From NCBI RefSeq assembly GCF_001469215.1, contig NZ_LOFH01000003.1, positions 310,001 to 374,000 on the forward strand: 64,000 nt of DNA. The letters are read 5' to 3'. Positions 1 to 9,511 of the stretch are shown piece by piece. Each line of letters opens with the position of its first letter. Position 1 is the first letter of the stretch. Below the pieces are notes generated by a model that was given only the letters and a program-made list of their open reading frames with translations, searched no databases and was not told the DNA's origin. This DNA is from Pseudoalteromonas sp. H105. Its GTDB lineage: Bacteria; Pseudomonadota; Gammaproteobacteria; Enterobacterales; Alteromonadaceae. Position numbers and translations under genes: made by a program.

Positions 1-354
1 TAAGCCTGAAAGATTGTAAAAAGCAGTAGAAACACGATCAAGTAATTCACCTGAAAGCTCAAGCTCGACTAAGGTGTTTGCAAATGTAGCGGGTTCAGGA
101 TTATTTGCAATGGCTGCAATTTGTGCTGTTTGCTCGGCAATACCTGCATCGAAAACAGGCTCGTAGTCTTTAGTGCCAAATTTATCAAATTCTGGCGCCA
201 TATATTGTAGTGGGCTAGGCTTCATCAAAACGTTATCAACACTAACTGTTTGAACTTGAGTTGCTTGTTCAGCTGAATCTTCCACTTTTTGTGAATTACA
301 ACCAGATAATAGTAAAGCGCCAGCAATAGTGCTAGCGATGAGAGATTTGCGCAT
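1..354 (-). CDS. dcp: Peptidyl-dipeptidase Dcp-like M3 metallopeptidase, lipoprotein, N-terminal part
   Basis: This reading frame is open from an ATG at 352-354 to the window edge, giving the first 118 residues. It begins with a lipoprotein signal peptide (MRKSLIASTIAGALLLSGC, lipobox LSGC, lipidated Cys19). The mature part has the typical start of the Dcp branch of the M3 family, with motifs such as YMAPEFDKF, a stretch ending NNPEPATFANTL, and RVSTAFYNLSGL. Dcp enzymes are zinc peptidases that release C-terminal dipeptides; the HExxH active site would lie outside the window. The lipobox suggests an envelope-anchored form, which is common in marine gammaproteobacteria. The family call is from remembered N-terminal conservation only. 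Confidence 0.8.
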   Translation of the reverse strand, partial: MRKSLIASTIAGALLLSGCNSQKVEDSAEQATQVQTVSVDNVLMKPSPLQYMAPEFDKFGTKDYEPVFDAGIAEQTAQIAAIANNPEPATFANTLVELELSGELLDRVSTAFYNLSGL

Positions 355-832
355 AAAAGCTCCAATAAAAGAATTCGCCTTAAAGTGTGATAAAGGCATT
401 AATCAACTACGTTAGCAAATTTTAGATTATATACAATTAAGTTTATCGAAATAATGCGGGAATTGAGCGCAAAATAGTGCAAATTTAGTCAAAATTAACA
501 GTGTAGTTTAAAATTTAACTTAAATAATGTGATTTAAAAGTATTTTAAACACGATATTTCGTTTTAGAACTATTACGAAGCAAGTATTGGTGGGTCTTTC
601 TATTTATTTCTCATCGTGGATACTTTGCTTATGAAAATAGTTTCATAATAGCCTAAACTTAGTTTCACTCGGTAACAAGGCGTTGTTCATTGGCTTGATA
701 ATTTAATTAACGAATCTGGGTATAAAATACGTTTGATAAGGGTGTTTTTTTATAGTCATTAAGCCGTTCATTACATGAGTGAATGACCGTTTTACCTTTA
801 AAGCAAATAGCAGGCTTCGTTTTTGATTTAAT
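355..832. other. Intergenic region upstream of the dcp-like gene
   Basis: This AT-rich stretch lies between the dcp-like start and the left end of MITE copy 1. It must hold the promoter of the dcp-like gene. I see no open frame with a ribosome binding site, no strong hairpin followed by a T run and no recognised RNA family. Confidence 0.5.
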
Positions 833-1100
833 TAGGGTCTGTTGACCTTTGCGGATTAAAATTTGTTCAAACTAGGGGCGGTTTGATCGCGGCGCGAGGT
901 TTGTAACCTAGTGGGCTAAGTCAAAACCGAGCAACAAAGAGTAAATCGCCCCTAGGCAGAACCCGAAGGGCAGCGCCTGTTTGGCATTGATGCTGCGTTA
1001 TCGCCTATTTATGGGGAATAACCACACCACACAGGCTCTGCCTTGCCTAAATACCAAACAGACTGCTGTAAATTTAACCTTGAAAGGTAAACAGACCCTA
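833..1100. mobile_element. MITE-like non-autonomous element, copy 1
   Basis: A 268-bp element without a plausible gene. Its ends are inverted repeats: the left end reads TAGGGTCTGTTGACCTTT and the right end, on the other strand, TAGGGTCTGTTTACCTTT. TA on both sides of the GGGTCTGTT termini fits a TA target duplication, as for IS630/Tc1-mariner relatives. Internal inverted repeats (CTAGGGGCG at 872-880 with CGCCCCTAG at 947-955; CTGTTTGG at 977-984 with CCAAACAG at 1054-1061) would fold the transcript strongly. A second copy in the same orientation lies at 17056-17367. The right end is only 58 bp before the following mscS start, so the element may affect its transcription. Confidence 0.8.
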
Positions 1101-1158
1101 GCAGTACTATGGCGTATTAGACTCACTAAACTCAGAACCTTTGTCATTTTGGATATCT

Positions 1159-2028
1159 ATGAACTTAGACCACATTAATCACTACTTATCTTATGTACTG
1201 TTCACTTATGGTGAGGTCAGTATTACAGTGTCTAAAATAATTCAAGTCCCCCTTATACTGTTTGCCATGTGGTTTGTGGTTACTCGTACTGGGCGCATCA
1301 TAAAGAGTACTTTACTTACTCGTAAAATGAATCCTGATGCAGTGTTATTGTTTACTCGTATTTATTTAGTCCTTAGCATTGCAATTTTAATATTCACCAC
1401 CCTAGAAGTGTTGAATATTCCATTAACTGCATTTGCTTTTGTCTCGGGTGCAATTGCAATTGGTGTTGGCTTTGGTGCGCAAAATATTATTAATAATTTC
1501 ATCAGCGGATGGATATTAATGTGGGAGCGTCCAATTAGAATCGGAGACTTCCTAGAAGTGGGGACCGCCAAAGGCGTTGTCGAAACGATCAATACGCGTT
1601 CAACAAGAATTCGTAGAAATGACGGCGTGCATATGTTGGTACCTAACAGCCAGTTATTAGAAAATACGGTGACAAATTGGACATTAATAGACCGCAACGC
1701 TCGTTCATCTGTTAGTGTTGGTGTGGCTTATGGCTCAGATGTGGTGCTGGTGGAAAAACTAATCAAGCAAGTACTTGACGAAAACACATCAATATTACCC
1801 GCTCCAGCAGCTTCCGTATTTTTTGATGATTTTGGTGAGAGCTCTCTTGTTTTTAACGCTATTTTTTGGGTGTGCGCTGAATCAGAAACCATGCTCAGAC
1901 AAGTTCGCAGTGATATTCGATTCAGCATTTATAAAATATTTGAAGCGCACGATGTGGTCATTTCCTTCCCGCAACGCGATATTCACATTGATGGTGAAAT
2001 TGCATTAATAAGCAAGAAGCATCATTAA
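1159..2028 (+). CDS. Small-conductance mechanosensitive channel, MscS family
   Basis: A 289-residue inner-membrane channel of the MscS family, which opens under membrane tension to release solutes after hypo-osmotic shock. Two or three N-terminal membrane helices are followed by the glycine/alanine-rich pore helix (GAIAIGVGFGAQNI) and the MscS beta domain with the typical RPIRIGDFLEV and TRSTRIRRNDG segments, then the C-terminal cage region. The size is near E. coli MscS (286 residues). I chose the ATG at 1159 (MNLDHINHYL), preceded by GGAT five bases upstream; a TTG at 1141 in the same frame would add six residues. MITE copy 1 ends 58 bp upstream. Confidence 0.88.
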   Translation: MNLDHINHYLSYVLFTYGEVSITVSKIIQVPLILFAMWFVVTRTGRIIKSTLLTRKMNPDAVLLFTRIYLVLSIAILIFTTLEVLNIPLTAFAFVSGAIAIGVGFGAQNIINNFISGWILMWERPIRIGDFLEVGTAKGVVETINTRSTRIRRNDGVHMLVPNSQLLENTVTNWTLIDRNARSSVSVGVAYGSDVVLVEKLIKQVLDENTSILPAPAASVFFDDFGESSLVFNAIFWVCAESETMLRQVRSDIRFSIYKIFEAHDVVISFPQRDIHIDGEIALISKKHH

Positions 2029-2192
2029 ACCTCGGATCAACGCCTTTATTTTAGTTACATTTGTTTACACTTGTTATTTGTGTAAAAGGCAATAATTATC
2101 AATACATTAAAGGAGGCGGTTTTTATTTTAGATAGTTAACAGTCTATACGGCTATTTCAATTGTTTTTTATATCGGTACAATCTGGGTATTA

Positions 2193-3866
2193 ATGAGAGT
2201 TCGCTCTATGTTGTCATTATTTGGAAAAACCATGAAACTGTTAACTAACTGTTTGAATAATTTAAAAGTATCTGCAAAGTTACGCCTCATAATTGCATTC
2301 GCAAGTATTATTATTTTTATGCTGCAAATACACAGCGCTTATGATCTTAAAGATCACATGCTTTTAGAGCGAAAAAACAGTGCAAAACTATTAATTAGTA
2401 ATTTAGAAAGTCAGATACGGGCGTTACAAAATCTACATGTTAATGCGCCTACAAAATTAGAAAGTGAAATTAAACGTACAGTAGAGAGTGCTCGTTATGG
2501 TGAAAATGGGTATTTTTTCTTGTTTGATCTCGATGGAGACATGGTGCTGCATCCGATAAAGCCTCAACTTAACTCACTTTCAATGACAAAACACGCAAAA
2601 CCCTTTATTGCGACTGCATTTACTGAATTTGTAAATACAGCCAAAACATATGACCATGGATTTGTTTATTACCAATGGCCCAAACCCGGTTCAACAGATC
2701 TCGAACAGAAGTCTTCATTTGTGCAGCGCTTAAGTTATGGGCAATGGGTAATTGGAACAGGTATTTATTTAGAAGACATAGAATCAGAGTTTACCTCAAT
2801 GCTCATGGTGAGCGTAATCAGTACACTTGGCTATGTTTTATTACTCATTCTATTGGCTTCATGGGTTGCTCGAAATATTACTAAACCACTGGCCAAATTA
2901 ACGTCGTCGATGAGTGAAATAGCGGCGACTAAAGATTTAACCATAGTTTTAAAAAGCCATGGTAAAGATGAACTTTCTAGTATGGCAAATGCATTTAATG
3001 AGATGAATCAAGATTTTAAGGGAGTATTAAATATTATTAGTAATAATACCAGTACGCTCGCATCTCAAGCTGAGGAGTTAGCCTGTGTCACAAGCCAAAT
3101 ACAAGTGGGAATTGTCGAACAAAAACAACAAACAATGCATGTTGCTAGCAACATTGAAGAGCTTAGTTCACAAGCTCATTCTGTTACCAATCAAACAGCA
3201 CAGAGCTTGACCACAACACAAAAGGTTGAAATGCTCAGTAAACAAGGGTTAGCGCATGTTGCAGATAACCTAAATTCAATTACTCAAGTTGCTAATAATG
3301 TAGAGCATGCTCAATCTGTTGTCCTTGAATTACAGGCTGCATCAGAGCACATTGGCGATATTTTGAATGTGATAAAGCAAGTAGCGGAGCAAACGAATTT
3401 ACTTGCATTAAACGCGGCAATAGAGGCGGCTCGAGCTGGAGAGCAAGGGCGAGGCTTTGCTGTTGTTGCAGATGAAGTGCGCACACTGGCAAAACGAACA
3501 CAAGATTCAACAGGCAGTATTGAAGCCATGATTGAGCAGCTACAGACGCGAGTTCAGGTTACTGTTGAACAAATGCAACAAGCACAAAACGCGACGCAGG
3601 AAGGTCTAAAAATAAGCCAAAAATGCACACAAACATTGCAACATATTGACGAAGCTGTGTTAGTTCTTTTTACTATCAATGAAGAAATAGCTCAAGCAAC
3701 TAACGAACAACAGAGCGCCGTGACAAACATAAGTCAAAATGTTGCTGAGATTGCTGCAATTGCTGAGCAAACACAGTTAGGGGCTAAACATACCCATCAA
3801 TCAAGTGAGCAACTCAGCGAAATGTCTCAACAGCTGAATGTACTGGTTGCTGAGTTTAAATTATAA
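2193..3866 (+). CDS. Methyl-accepting chemotaxis protein with a single Cache sensor
   Basis: A 557-residue chemoreceptor. Membrane helix 1 is at about residues 30-48, followed by a periplasmic single-Cache (sCache_2-like) domain at about 60-200 with the family pattern [20 protein letters not shown] and ending [15 protein letters not shown]. Helix 2 (203-225) leads to a HAMP domain and a long cytoplasmic coiled coil. The hairpin tip is at about 399-435 ([19 protein letters not shown], then [15 protein letters not shown]) and binds CheA and CheW. Small organic acids are frequent ligands of this Cache type, but the ligand cannot be read here. Start is uncertain: an in-frame ATG at 2232 has a GGA upstream and gives a more usual N terminus. 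No CheW-binding or methyltransferase genes are nearby. Confidence 0.9.
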   Translation: MRVRSMLSLFGKTMKLLTNCLNNLKVSAKLRLIIAFASIIIFMLQIHSAYDLKDHMLLERKNSAKLLISNLESQIRALQNLHVNAPTKLESEIKRTVESARYGENGYFFLFDLDGDMVLHPIKPQLNSLSMTKHAKPFIATAFTEFVNTAKTYDHGFVYYQWPKPGSTDLEQKSSFVQRLSYGQWVIGTGIYLEDIESEFTSMLMVSVISTLGYVLLLILLASWVARNITKPLAKLTSSMSEIAATKDLTIVLKSHGKDELSSMANAFNEMNQDFKGVLNIISNNTSTLASQAEELACVTSQIQVGIVEQKQQTMHVASNIEELSSQAHSVTNQTAQSLTTTQKVEMLSKQGLAHVADNLNSITQVANNVEHAQSVVLELQAASEHIGDILNVIKQVAEQTNLLALNAAIEAARAGEQGRGFAVVADEVRTLAKRTQDSTGSIEAMIEQLQTRVQVTVEQMQQAQNATQEGLKISQKCTQTLQHIDEAVLVLFTINEEIAQATNEQQSAVTNISQNVAEIAAIAEQTQLGAKHTHQSSEQLSEMSQQLNVLVAEFKL

Positions 3867-3873
3867 GAGATAG

Positions 3874-3910
3874 GCCTTGGCCCCTTAAAACGCCAAGGCT
3901 TGTTAAGGGG
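3874..3910. terminator. Interleaved inverted repeats between convergent genes, possible terminator
   Basis: Two perfect inverted repeats interleave: GCCTTGG (3874-3880) with CCAAGGC (3893-3899), and CCCCTTAA (3881-3888) with TTAAGGGG (3903-3910). Only one hairpin can form comfortably at a time because the connecting loops are 0 and 3 nt. They lie between the convergent chemoreceptor and HdeD-like genes. There is no clear T run on either side, so a terminator role is tentative. Confidence 0.4.
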
Positions 3911-3959
3911 CAGATTAGTTTTTACTGTGGAAAATTAATCCCATAGTAGATTAATCACA

Positions 3960-4502
3960 TTACGCTGCGAGTTTTTTGAGTTTAAGTGAAAACCCCATTA
4001 TTAGTGACCCAAAAATTACTGCGTAGGTTGCAACTAACCAAAGCAATGCGTGAATACCTGCGCTTGGATTAAACACCAAATACACACCAAAAAAGACAGA
4101 AATTGCGCCTGTGATAATTAAAAACCATTCACCTGCTATTTCAGCTTTTAACCTAATAGCGATGATAATTTCAACTGCGCCGATCGCTATTGCCCATGCT
4201 GCAACATAATAAAGTAATAATATGGCGGTGACATTCGGTGCAAATAATGAAACCAGCCCAGCTATAATTGATAAACCCCCTGCGAATAATAACCAGTGCC
4301 AATATGGGTTTTGTTGCTTTGAATTCCATGCGACCCAAACCCTTAATATGCCATCAAATAAAAAGTATCCAGAAAAAAATAGCAACATAATTTTAAGAGA
4401 TACCTCGGGTGCAAACCATGTAATTACGCCAAAAATAACCGCAATGAATCCTCGAACAAAAAGTAAAGACCAATTCTTTGAAAGTGTGTTTTTTAACGTC
4501 AT
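3960..4502 (-). CDS. HdeD family (DUF308) membrane protein
   Basis: A 180-residue integral membrane protein with about six hydrophobic helices, matching the HdeD/DUF308 family in size and in the repeated pattern of GxxAxxFGxxxxxxP-type turns (for example VRGFIAVIFGVITWFAPE near the N terminus and ITGAISVFFGVYLVFNP later). In E. coli HdeD is linked to acid resistance at high cell density; the molecular activity of the family is unknown. The gene is divergent from the larger MscS-like gene across a 192-bp gap holding both promoters, and convergent with the chemoreceptor. Confidence 0.82.
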   Translation of the reverse strand: MTLKNTLSKNWSLLFVRGFIAVIFGVITWFAPEVSLKIMLLFFSGYFLFDGILRVWVAWNSKQQNPYWHWLLFAGGLSIIAGLVSLFAPNVTAILLLYYVAAWAIAIGAVEIIIAIRLKAEIAGEWFLIITGAISVFFGVYLVFNPSAGIHALLWLVATYAVIFGSLIMGFSLKLKKLAA

Positions 4503-4694
4503 TGTGTTCCCCTGATCGCGTGCTTTACTTACCTTTGTGTGTTGACCTTACGTTAGCGTGTGCCATCACGCTGGTCAAATAACACACTTATTTATATGTG
4601 AAATCAATTTATAAAAATGATGATTAACTTTTAAATAAACGCATACCCTCTTATAGTTATTCATGACTACTTTTAAGATATTAAGGATAAATAG

Positions 4695-6389
4695 ATGGGT
4701 GTAAACGTCAGCAGAGTTTACGTTACTTGGATGATAGCTTTTTTTCTCAGTTGTATGAGCATTACTGTGTTTGCTGAGCCAGAAATCACAGTCAAATCAA
4801 TAATGGACAAAGAAAGTAAAGAGCAAGCTCAGTTAAACGCCCTTCCTAAGGAAAATTTAGATCAATCTAAAGAGGCATTGGACACATTTAAGAGCGCTGT
4901 TGATGAGACCACAGGCGTTGGCTTATTGTCTTACGATGAATTTCACCGTTTAACGCCAAGCTCTGCAATGCAGGCTTACTTAAACGCTGCAAGAGCGCGA
5001 GACTTTGAGCTGGCGGCCAAATATTTAGACTTTCGTAATTTACCACCTAAAGTCAAAGCGGTTTCTCCCGCGTTGTTAGCTGAGCAGCTGTTAATGGTAT
5101 TTGACCGTACAGTGTGGATTGATATAGACACATTAAGTCAAAACCCAGAAGGTAAACTAAACGAAGGTGTACCGGATTACCGAGATTTAGTCGCAGAGAT
5201 CGCGACATCAATTGGCCCTATACAAATTCTGCTACAACGTGTGCCAAGCGAGCATGGTGGATCACACATATGGAAAATATCAAATGCAACAGTGAGTAAA
5301 ATTCCGTTTTTAATTAAAGAGTTTGGTTATAATCTTGTTGGTGAATGGCTATATAAACATTTACCTCAAGCTGAGCTATTAGGGGTGATGTTGTGGCAGT
5401 GGGTTTACTTTACTGGGACATTCTTAGGGTTCGTGCTGTTTTCGGTTCTGATAACGCGCATTTTCTCTGCGATTTTACAGCGATTAAGAATTCAAACACC
5501 CACGGACATACTGACCTTTATTAACGGACCTGTGTGTTTACTAATGGCTGTCTATTTGGCGCGTACATTAAATGACACATCTAATATGACACTTGCTGTT
5601 GTTGCTATTTCTCAAGGGGCCACGGTATTGATCATCGCTTGGGTTTGGGTGTTCATACGTGCTGTTGATATTTTTAAGCAACGATTAGCTGCGCGGTTTG
5701 TTGCACAGGACAAGCCTCAAGCTGTGTTTTTACTGCGCCCAGTGAGCAATGTTGTAAAAGTTTTAATTAGTATCATTGCCGTCTTAATTTGGTTTGAAAA
5801 TTTAGGCTTTAATGCAAGCACGCTAATAGCAGGCTTGGGCATTGGCGGCTTAGCCATTGCGCTGGCTGCGCAAAAGACAGTTGAGAATATTATTGGTGCG
5901 ATAACGCTATATATATCAGCACCAGTAAGAATTGGTAGTTTATGTAAGTTTGATAACCATATTGGCACTATTGAAGAGATAGGGTTAAGGGCAACACGCA
6001 TTCGAACACTCGATCGCTCAGTAGTCTATGTTGCGAATGCAAAGTTTGTTGATATGCAGCTAGAAAACATTTCTGAACGAGAGCGTATTTCTTATCGCCC
6101 TCAATTAGTGTTAAGTGCCACAACGCTACAAACCGATCTAAAAGAATTCATGACAGCATGTAAACAGTTGTTAGATGAGCATCAAGAGGTATGTGATGAC
6201 CCTTGTCGTGTTAAATTCAAAGGGTTTACACCTTGGGCATTGCAAGTCGATGTACTGAGCTATGTAAATACCACCGATTTTACCAGGTATTTAGATGTTG
6301 TTGAGGAGCTCAATATGGCCATTTTAGGGTTACTAAATAAACATAACTGTGAACTTGCGAACCCTGAACGTATAAACGTAAGCGGTTAA
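4695..6389 (+). CDS. Large MscS-family mechanosensitive channel with periplasmic N-terminal domain
   Basis: A 564-residue MscS-like channel. A signal peptide (cleavage near VFA|EP, residue 27) precedes a soluble periplasmic domain of about 180 residues, then five or so membrane helices from about 230, and the MscS pore/beta module: GLGIGGLAIALAAQKTVEN is the pore-helix motif and APVRIGSLCKF starts the beta domain. The layout resembles the larger MscS paralogues (YbdG/YnaI type or plant-like MSL). An AAGGA sequence eight bases before the ATG supports the start. It is the second MscS-type gene in this window; the two are not close in sequence, so this is not a recent duplication. Confidence 0.85.
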   Translation: MGVNVSRVYVTWMIAFFLSCMSITVFAEPEITVKSIMDKESKEQAQLNALPKENLDQSKEALDTFKSAVDETTGVGLLSYDEFHRLTPSSAMQAYLNAARARDFELAAKYLDFRNLPPKVKAVSPALLAEQLLMVFDRTVWIDIDTLSQNPEGKLNEGVPDYRDLVAEIATSIGPIQILLQRVPSEHGGSHIWKISNATVSKIPFLIKEFGYNLVGEWLYKHLPQAELLGVMLWQWVYFTGTFLGFVLFSVLITRIFSAILQRLRIQTPTDILTFINGPVCLLMAVYLARTLNDTSNMTLAVVAISQGATVLIIAWVWVFIRAVDIFKQRLAARFVAQDKPQAVFLLRPVSNVVKVLISIIAVLIWFENLGFNASTLIAGLGIGGLAIALAAQKTVENIIGAITLYISAPVRIGSLCKFDNHIGTIEEIGLRATRIRTLDRSVVYVANAKFVDMQLENISERERISYRPQLVLSATTLQTDLKEFMTACKQLLDEHQEVCDDPCRVKFKGFTPWALQVDVLSYVNTTDFTRYLDVVEELNMAILGLLNKHNCELANPERINVSG

Positions 6390-6769
6390 TGTAAGCAAAA
6401 AGGGACAACATGAGTGAAGTGTGAATTATTCTCACTTACAAGCTTTCGCTACAATTTTTGCAATTATTAAATACAGGACATATGTCCGCTAAAGTGTGAA
6501 ATATTTGCATAAATGAGTCTAAAAGTCGTTACTTTGTTGCTAAAAGTTGTAATATATTTGTTTTTTTATACGTATTTATGCAGTAAAAATGTCATGAAGT
6601 GTTATAATCTTGTCCGTTCGTTCAGCCTCTTTACTTCGTTTTGCACTCTCGACAAAGAGGTCCGCGCAGATTATTTCAAGGCGCGAAAAATTGGCCGAAC
6701 CCGCCGAGTGAATTTGGCGCAACACATCAACCGTTGAATAAGAGTGCATTAAAAAGGCTAAACCCCAAC
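6390..6769. promoter_or_regulatory. Leader region of the TonB-dependent receptor gene
   Basis: A 380-bp gap. A good -10 box, TATAAT, lies at 6603-6608, but the matching -35 (GCAGTA at 6580-6585) is poor. If used, the transcript would carry a leader of about 155 nt that is more GC-rich than its surroundings and can pair with itself (for example CCTCTTT near 6628 with AAAGAGG near 6654). I recognise no known riboswitch. An in-frame ATG at 6641 inside this leader would add 43 charged residues before the receptor's signal peptide and is not used. Confidence 0.35.
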
Positions 6770-9031
6770 ATGAAAGCAATGAAACGATCTACGTTAGCAA
6801 CTCTTATCAATGCAACGTTGTTCTCTGCCGTAGCAGGTACTTCATTTTCAAGTGTAGCAGAAGACGCACCTGCTGCAGAAAAAAACAACCAGTTAGAAGT
6901 TATCCAAATTACCGCTCGTAAGCGTGTCGAAAATGCGCAAGAAGTTCCTGTTGCTGTTTCTGCACTTCAAGGTGATAGCTTAGACGCTTACAGCTCAGCG
7001 GGTATGGACATTCGTTTCATGAATGCCAAAATACCAAGCCTGTCTATAGAATCTTCTTTTGGTCGTTCATTTCCACGCTTTTATGTTCGTGGCCTTGGTA
7101 ATACAGATTTCGATTTGAATGCATCACAACCCGTTTCTTTAGTGGTTGATGAAGTCGTTCAAGAAAACGCTATTTTGAAAGGTTTTCCAGTATTTGATGT
7201 GTCACGCGTAGAAGTACTGCGTGGTCCTCAAGGTACTTTGTTTGGTCGAAATACACCGGCAGGTCTTGTTAAGTTTGATACTGTTAAGCCAAGTCAAGAA
7301 TTTGAAGGGTATGGCTCTGTATCTTACGGAAGCTTAGGCGCAGTTGATTTTGAAGGTGCGATAGGTGGAAGTTTAACCGATCGCTTATCAACACGTGTTT
7401 CTGTTCTTTGGCAAAACAAAGACGATTATATTGATAATCGTGCACCCGGTTTCGAACAAAAAGATGCTTTAGGTGGTTACACAGATCAAGCCGCACGTAT
7501 TCAATTCCTTTATGAAGGAAATGATTTTACGGGTTTATTCAACTACCACGTGCGTGATATGGATGGTTCTCCAATTGCGTTTCGTGCGAACGTAATCGAA
7601 AAAGGCTCAAATGACTTAGTTGATAACTATGAGCATGGCGTGGTTTACCATGATGCTGCATCGCGTGCTACACAGCAAGTTGAGTCACAAGGTGCGAGTC
7701 TTAAACTTGAATGGGATTTAGCTAACCACACAATTACGTCGATTTCAGCATGGGAAAGTGCTGAAATTTATTCGCGTGCAGATATCGATGGTGGTTACGG
7801 AGCAAGCTATTTACCAACAATGGGACCTGGTTTTATTCCTTTCTACTCAGAAAGTGCTGATGGTATCCCAGATCATGATCAATTAACGCAAGAACTTCGT
7901 TTATCAAGCAACTTCGCAGGTGATCTAAATTACCAAGTGGGTGTGTTTTATTTTGATGAAGCACTCACGATTGAAAACTATAGTTTTGATACCTATTCAG
8001 CTCAACCTGGCGCGTTAAATGGCTATGTAATCCAACAACAAGATACAACTGCATGGGCTGTATTTGGTTCTGTTGATTACACCGTTACTGATGATTTAAA
8101 AGTAACAGCAGGCCTTCGTTATTCAGACGATGACAAAACGTTTTCTGCAGACCGTACACTTAGTCCAATTGGCGGTGGTGCATTATATTTAACAGAAGAT
8201 CTTGCTGACGATCATATCAGCTGGGACATTTCAACGACTTACAAAGTGAATGACGATGTTAATTGGTATACGCGTGTAGCTAATAGCTTCCGTGCACCAA
8301 GTGTGCAAGGCCGTATCTTGTTCGGAGATGAAGTAACGGTAGCACAATCAGAAACTGTTACGTCGTTTGAAACGGGTATTAAATCAGATGTACTTGACGG
8401 CCGTGGTCGTGTTAATGCAACCGTTTTCTACTTCCAAATGGATGACCAGCAGTTAACGGCTGTAGGGGGAGGCGCTAACTTTAACCGTTTAGTTAATGCT
8501 GATAAAACAACTGGTTATGGTTTTGAGCTAGACACTGAGTGGGTATTAACGGATGAGTTAAATGCCACATTTAACCTTAGCTATAACAAAACAGAGCTTG
8601 ATGATAACGACCTAGCAGTTGCTGTTTGCGCGCAATGTACTGTAAAAGATCCAATTAATGCGAGCGGCTTAGCTGTATTAGATGGTAACAGTTTACCGCA
8701 TGCACCAGAGTGGATATCTAATTTAACGCTTCGTTATACTAAAGAAGTTGCTGAAGGTGACTTCTTTGCATACGCTGACATCTCTTACCGCAGTGAGATT
8801 GATTTCTTCTTATATGAATCAGTTGAATTTGAAGGTAAAGCATTATTAGAGACTGGCCTTCGTGCAGGTTATGCGTGGGCTGAAGGTGATAATGAATATG
8901 AAGTATCAGCGTTTGTGCGCAATATGTTTGATGAGCAACAAGCTATTGGTGCTGTAGACTTCAACAATAATACCGGCATGGTTAACGAAGAGCGTTACAT
9001 TGGTGCTGAATTTAAAGTAAGTTTTTTCTAA
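6770..9031 (+). CDS. TonB-dependent outer-membrane receptor
   Basis: A 753-residue outer-membrane receptor that would take up a large or scarce ligand with energy from TonB-ExbBD. I start at the ATG at 6770, giving a signal peptide of about 30 residues (SVA|ED); the TonB-box-like segment EVIQITARKR follows at about 43-52. The plug domain (about 55-175) has the hallmark LRGPQGTLFGRNTPAG, and the rest is a 22-strand barrel ending in the typical C-terminal phenylalanines (VSFF). The plug resembles the large IucA/FyuA/oxidative-catabolism class seen in Alteromonadales rather than a proven siderophore receptor. There is no adjacent transporter or enzyme to name the substrate. A strong terminator follows at 9057-9083. 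Confidence 0.9.
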   Translation: MKAMKRSTLATLINATLFSAVAGTSFSSVAEDAPAAEKNNQLEVIQITARKRVENAQEVPVAVSALQGDSLDAYSSAGMDIRFMNAKIPSLSIESSFGRSFPRFYVRGLGNTDFDLNASQPVSLVVDEVVQENAILKGFPVFDVSRVEVLRGPQGTLFGRNTPAGLVKFDTVKPSQEFEGYGSVSYGSLGAVDFEGAIGGSLTDRLSTRVSVLWQNKDDYIDNRAPGFEQKDALGGYTDQAARIQFLYEGNDFTGLFNYHVRDMDGSPIAFRANVIEKGSNDLVDNYEHGVVYHDAASRATQQVESQGASLKLEWDLANHTITSISAWESAEIYSRADIDGGYGASYLPTMGPGFIPFYSESADGIPDHDQLTQELRLSSNFAGDLNYQVGVFYFDEALTIENYSFDTYSAQPGALNGYVIQQQDTTAWAVFGSVDYTVTDDLKVTAGLRYSDDDKTFSADRTLSPIGGGALYLTEDLADDHISWDISTTYKVNDDVNWYTRVANSFRAPSVQGRILFGDEVTVAQSETVTSFETGIKSDVLDGRGRVNATVFYFQMDDQQLTAVGGGANFNRLVNADKTTGYGFELDTEWVLTDELNATFNLSYNKTELDDNDLAVAVCAQCTVKDPINASGLAVLDGNSLPHAPEWISNLTLRYTKEVAEGDFFAYADISYRSEIDFFLYESVEFEGKALLETGLRAGYAWAEGDNEYEVSAFVRNMFDEQQAIGAVDFNNNTGMVNEERYIGAEFKVSFF

Positions 9032-9056
9032 ATTCACTTTAAAGTTGTGAAGTATA

Positions 9057-9083
9057 AAAAGCCCGCACATGTTGCGGGCTTTT
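9057..9083 (+). terminator. Rho-independent terminator of the receptor gene
   Basis: GCCCGCA (9061-9067), loop CATGT, TGCGGGC (9073-9079), preceded by an A run and followed by TTTT. It starts 26 bp after the receptor stop codon. Confidence 0.88.
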
Positions 9084-9151
9084 GTATTGTTAAACCCCAT
9101 TTATTACTGCTAAAGTAGCGGTAATTAACTGATAAAGAAAAGAGACGAATA

Positions 9152-9451
9152 ATGGCTGGATTTTGGAACTATCGTGTAATATTTTGTGAAGCAACAAAAG
9201 ATGAAGCAGCGCAATATCAGATACATGAAGTTGAATATAATTTAAATGGTAAAGTAACTAACTGGTCAGAAACCGGCGCTGCACCATTTGGTAACACCGT
9301 TGAAGAGCTACAAGCTGATTGCGAACGGCTTAAAACAGCTTTCGAAAAACCGGTATTAAAAGTGGTTCGTAAAGAGCGTGGCTATGAACTTGTTGACGTT
9401 GAAACAGGTGAGGAAGCATCGGCAGAGCCTCCTGCAGGATTAACGCAGTAG
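9152..9451 (+). CDS. Conserved hypothetical small protein
   Basis: A 99-residue soluble protein without signal peptide or membrane helix. The N-terminal half (WNYRVIF, then YQIHEVEYNLNGKVTNWSE and APFGNTVEELQADCERL) matches a widespread uncharacterised family of short proteins that begin with a WNYRV motif and contain an APFG-type turn. The acidic tail after about residue 78 is poorly conserved. It sits between two terminators (9057-9083 and 9463-9488), so it is probably transcribed alone. Function unknown. Confidence 0.8.
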   Translation: MAGFWNYRVIFCEATKDEAAQYQIHEVEYNLNGKVTNWSETGAAPFGNTVEELQADCERLKTAFEKPVLKVVRKERGYELVDVETGEEASAEPPAGLTQ

Positions 9452-9462
9452 CTAAAATAATG

Positions 9463-9488
9463 AAAAGGTGCCATGTGCGCCTTTTTTT
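9463..9488 (+). terminator. Rho-independent terminator
   Basis: AAAAGGTGC (9463-9471), loop CATGT (9472-9476), GCGCCTTTT (9477-9485), with one G-T pair and a seven-T run at 9482-9488. It follows the WNYRV-type small gene. The loop is identical to that of the terminator at 9057-9083. Confidence 0.85.
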
Positions 9489-9511
9489 AGCGCTTTAAAT
9501 AAGGAATGACG

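Noticed and set aside
981-1178. 65-codon open frame at the right end of MITE copy 1
   Set aside because: It lies mostly in the repeat, has no ribosome binding site and no match to a family; copy 2 does not keep a corresponding frame.
2105-2125. Strong AAAGGAGG sequence upstream of the chemoreceptor gene
   Set aside because: No start codon at a usable distance; the frame after it stops at once.
3874-3910. Reading the interleaved repeats as a pseudoknot RNA
   Set aside because: Loop lengths of 0 and 3 nt cannot span the stems, so the fold is not feasible as written.
6513-6737. 74-codon frame upstream of the receptor
   Set aside because: No Shine-Dalgarno, composition not coding-like, and overlaps the likely promoter.
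6641-6769. 43-residue N-terminal extension of the TonB-dependent receptor
   Set aside because: It would put charged sequence before a clear signal peptide; the ATG at 6770 gives a normal preprotein.
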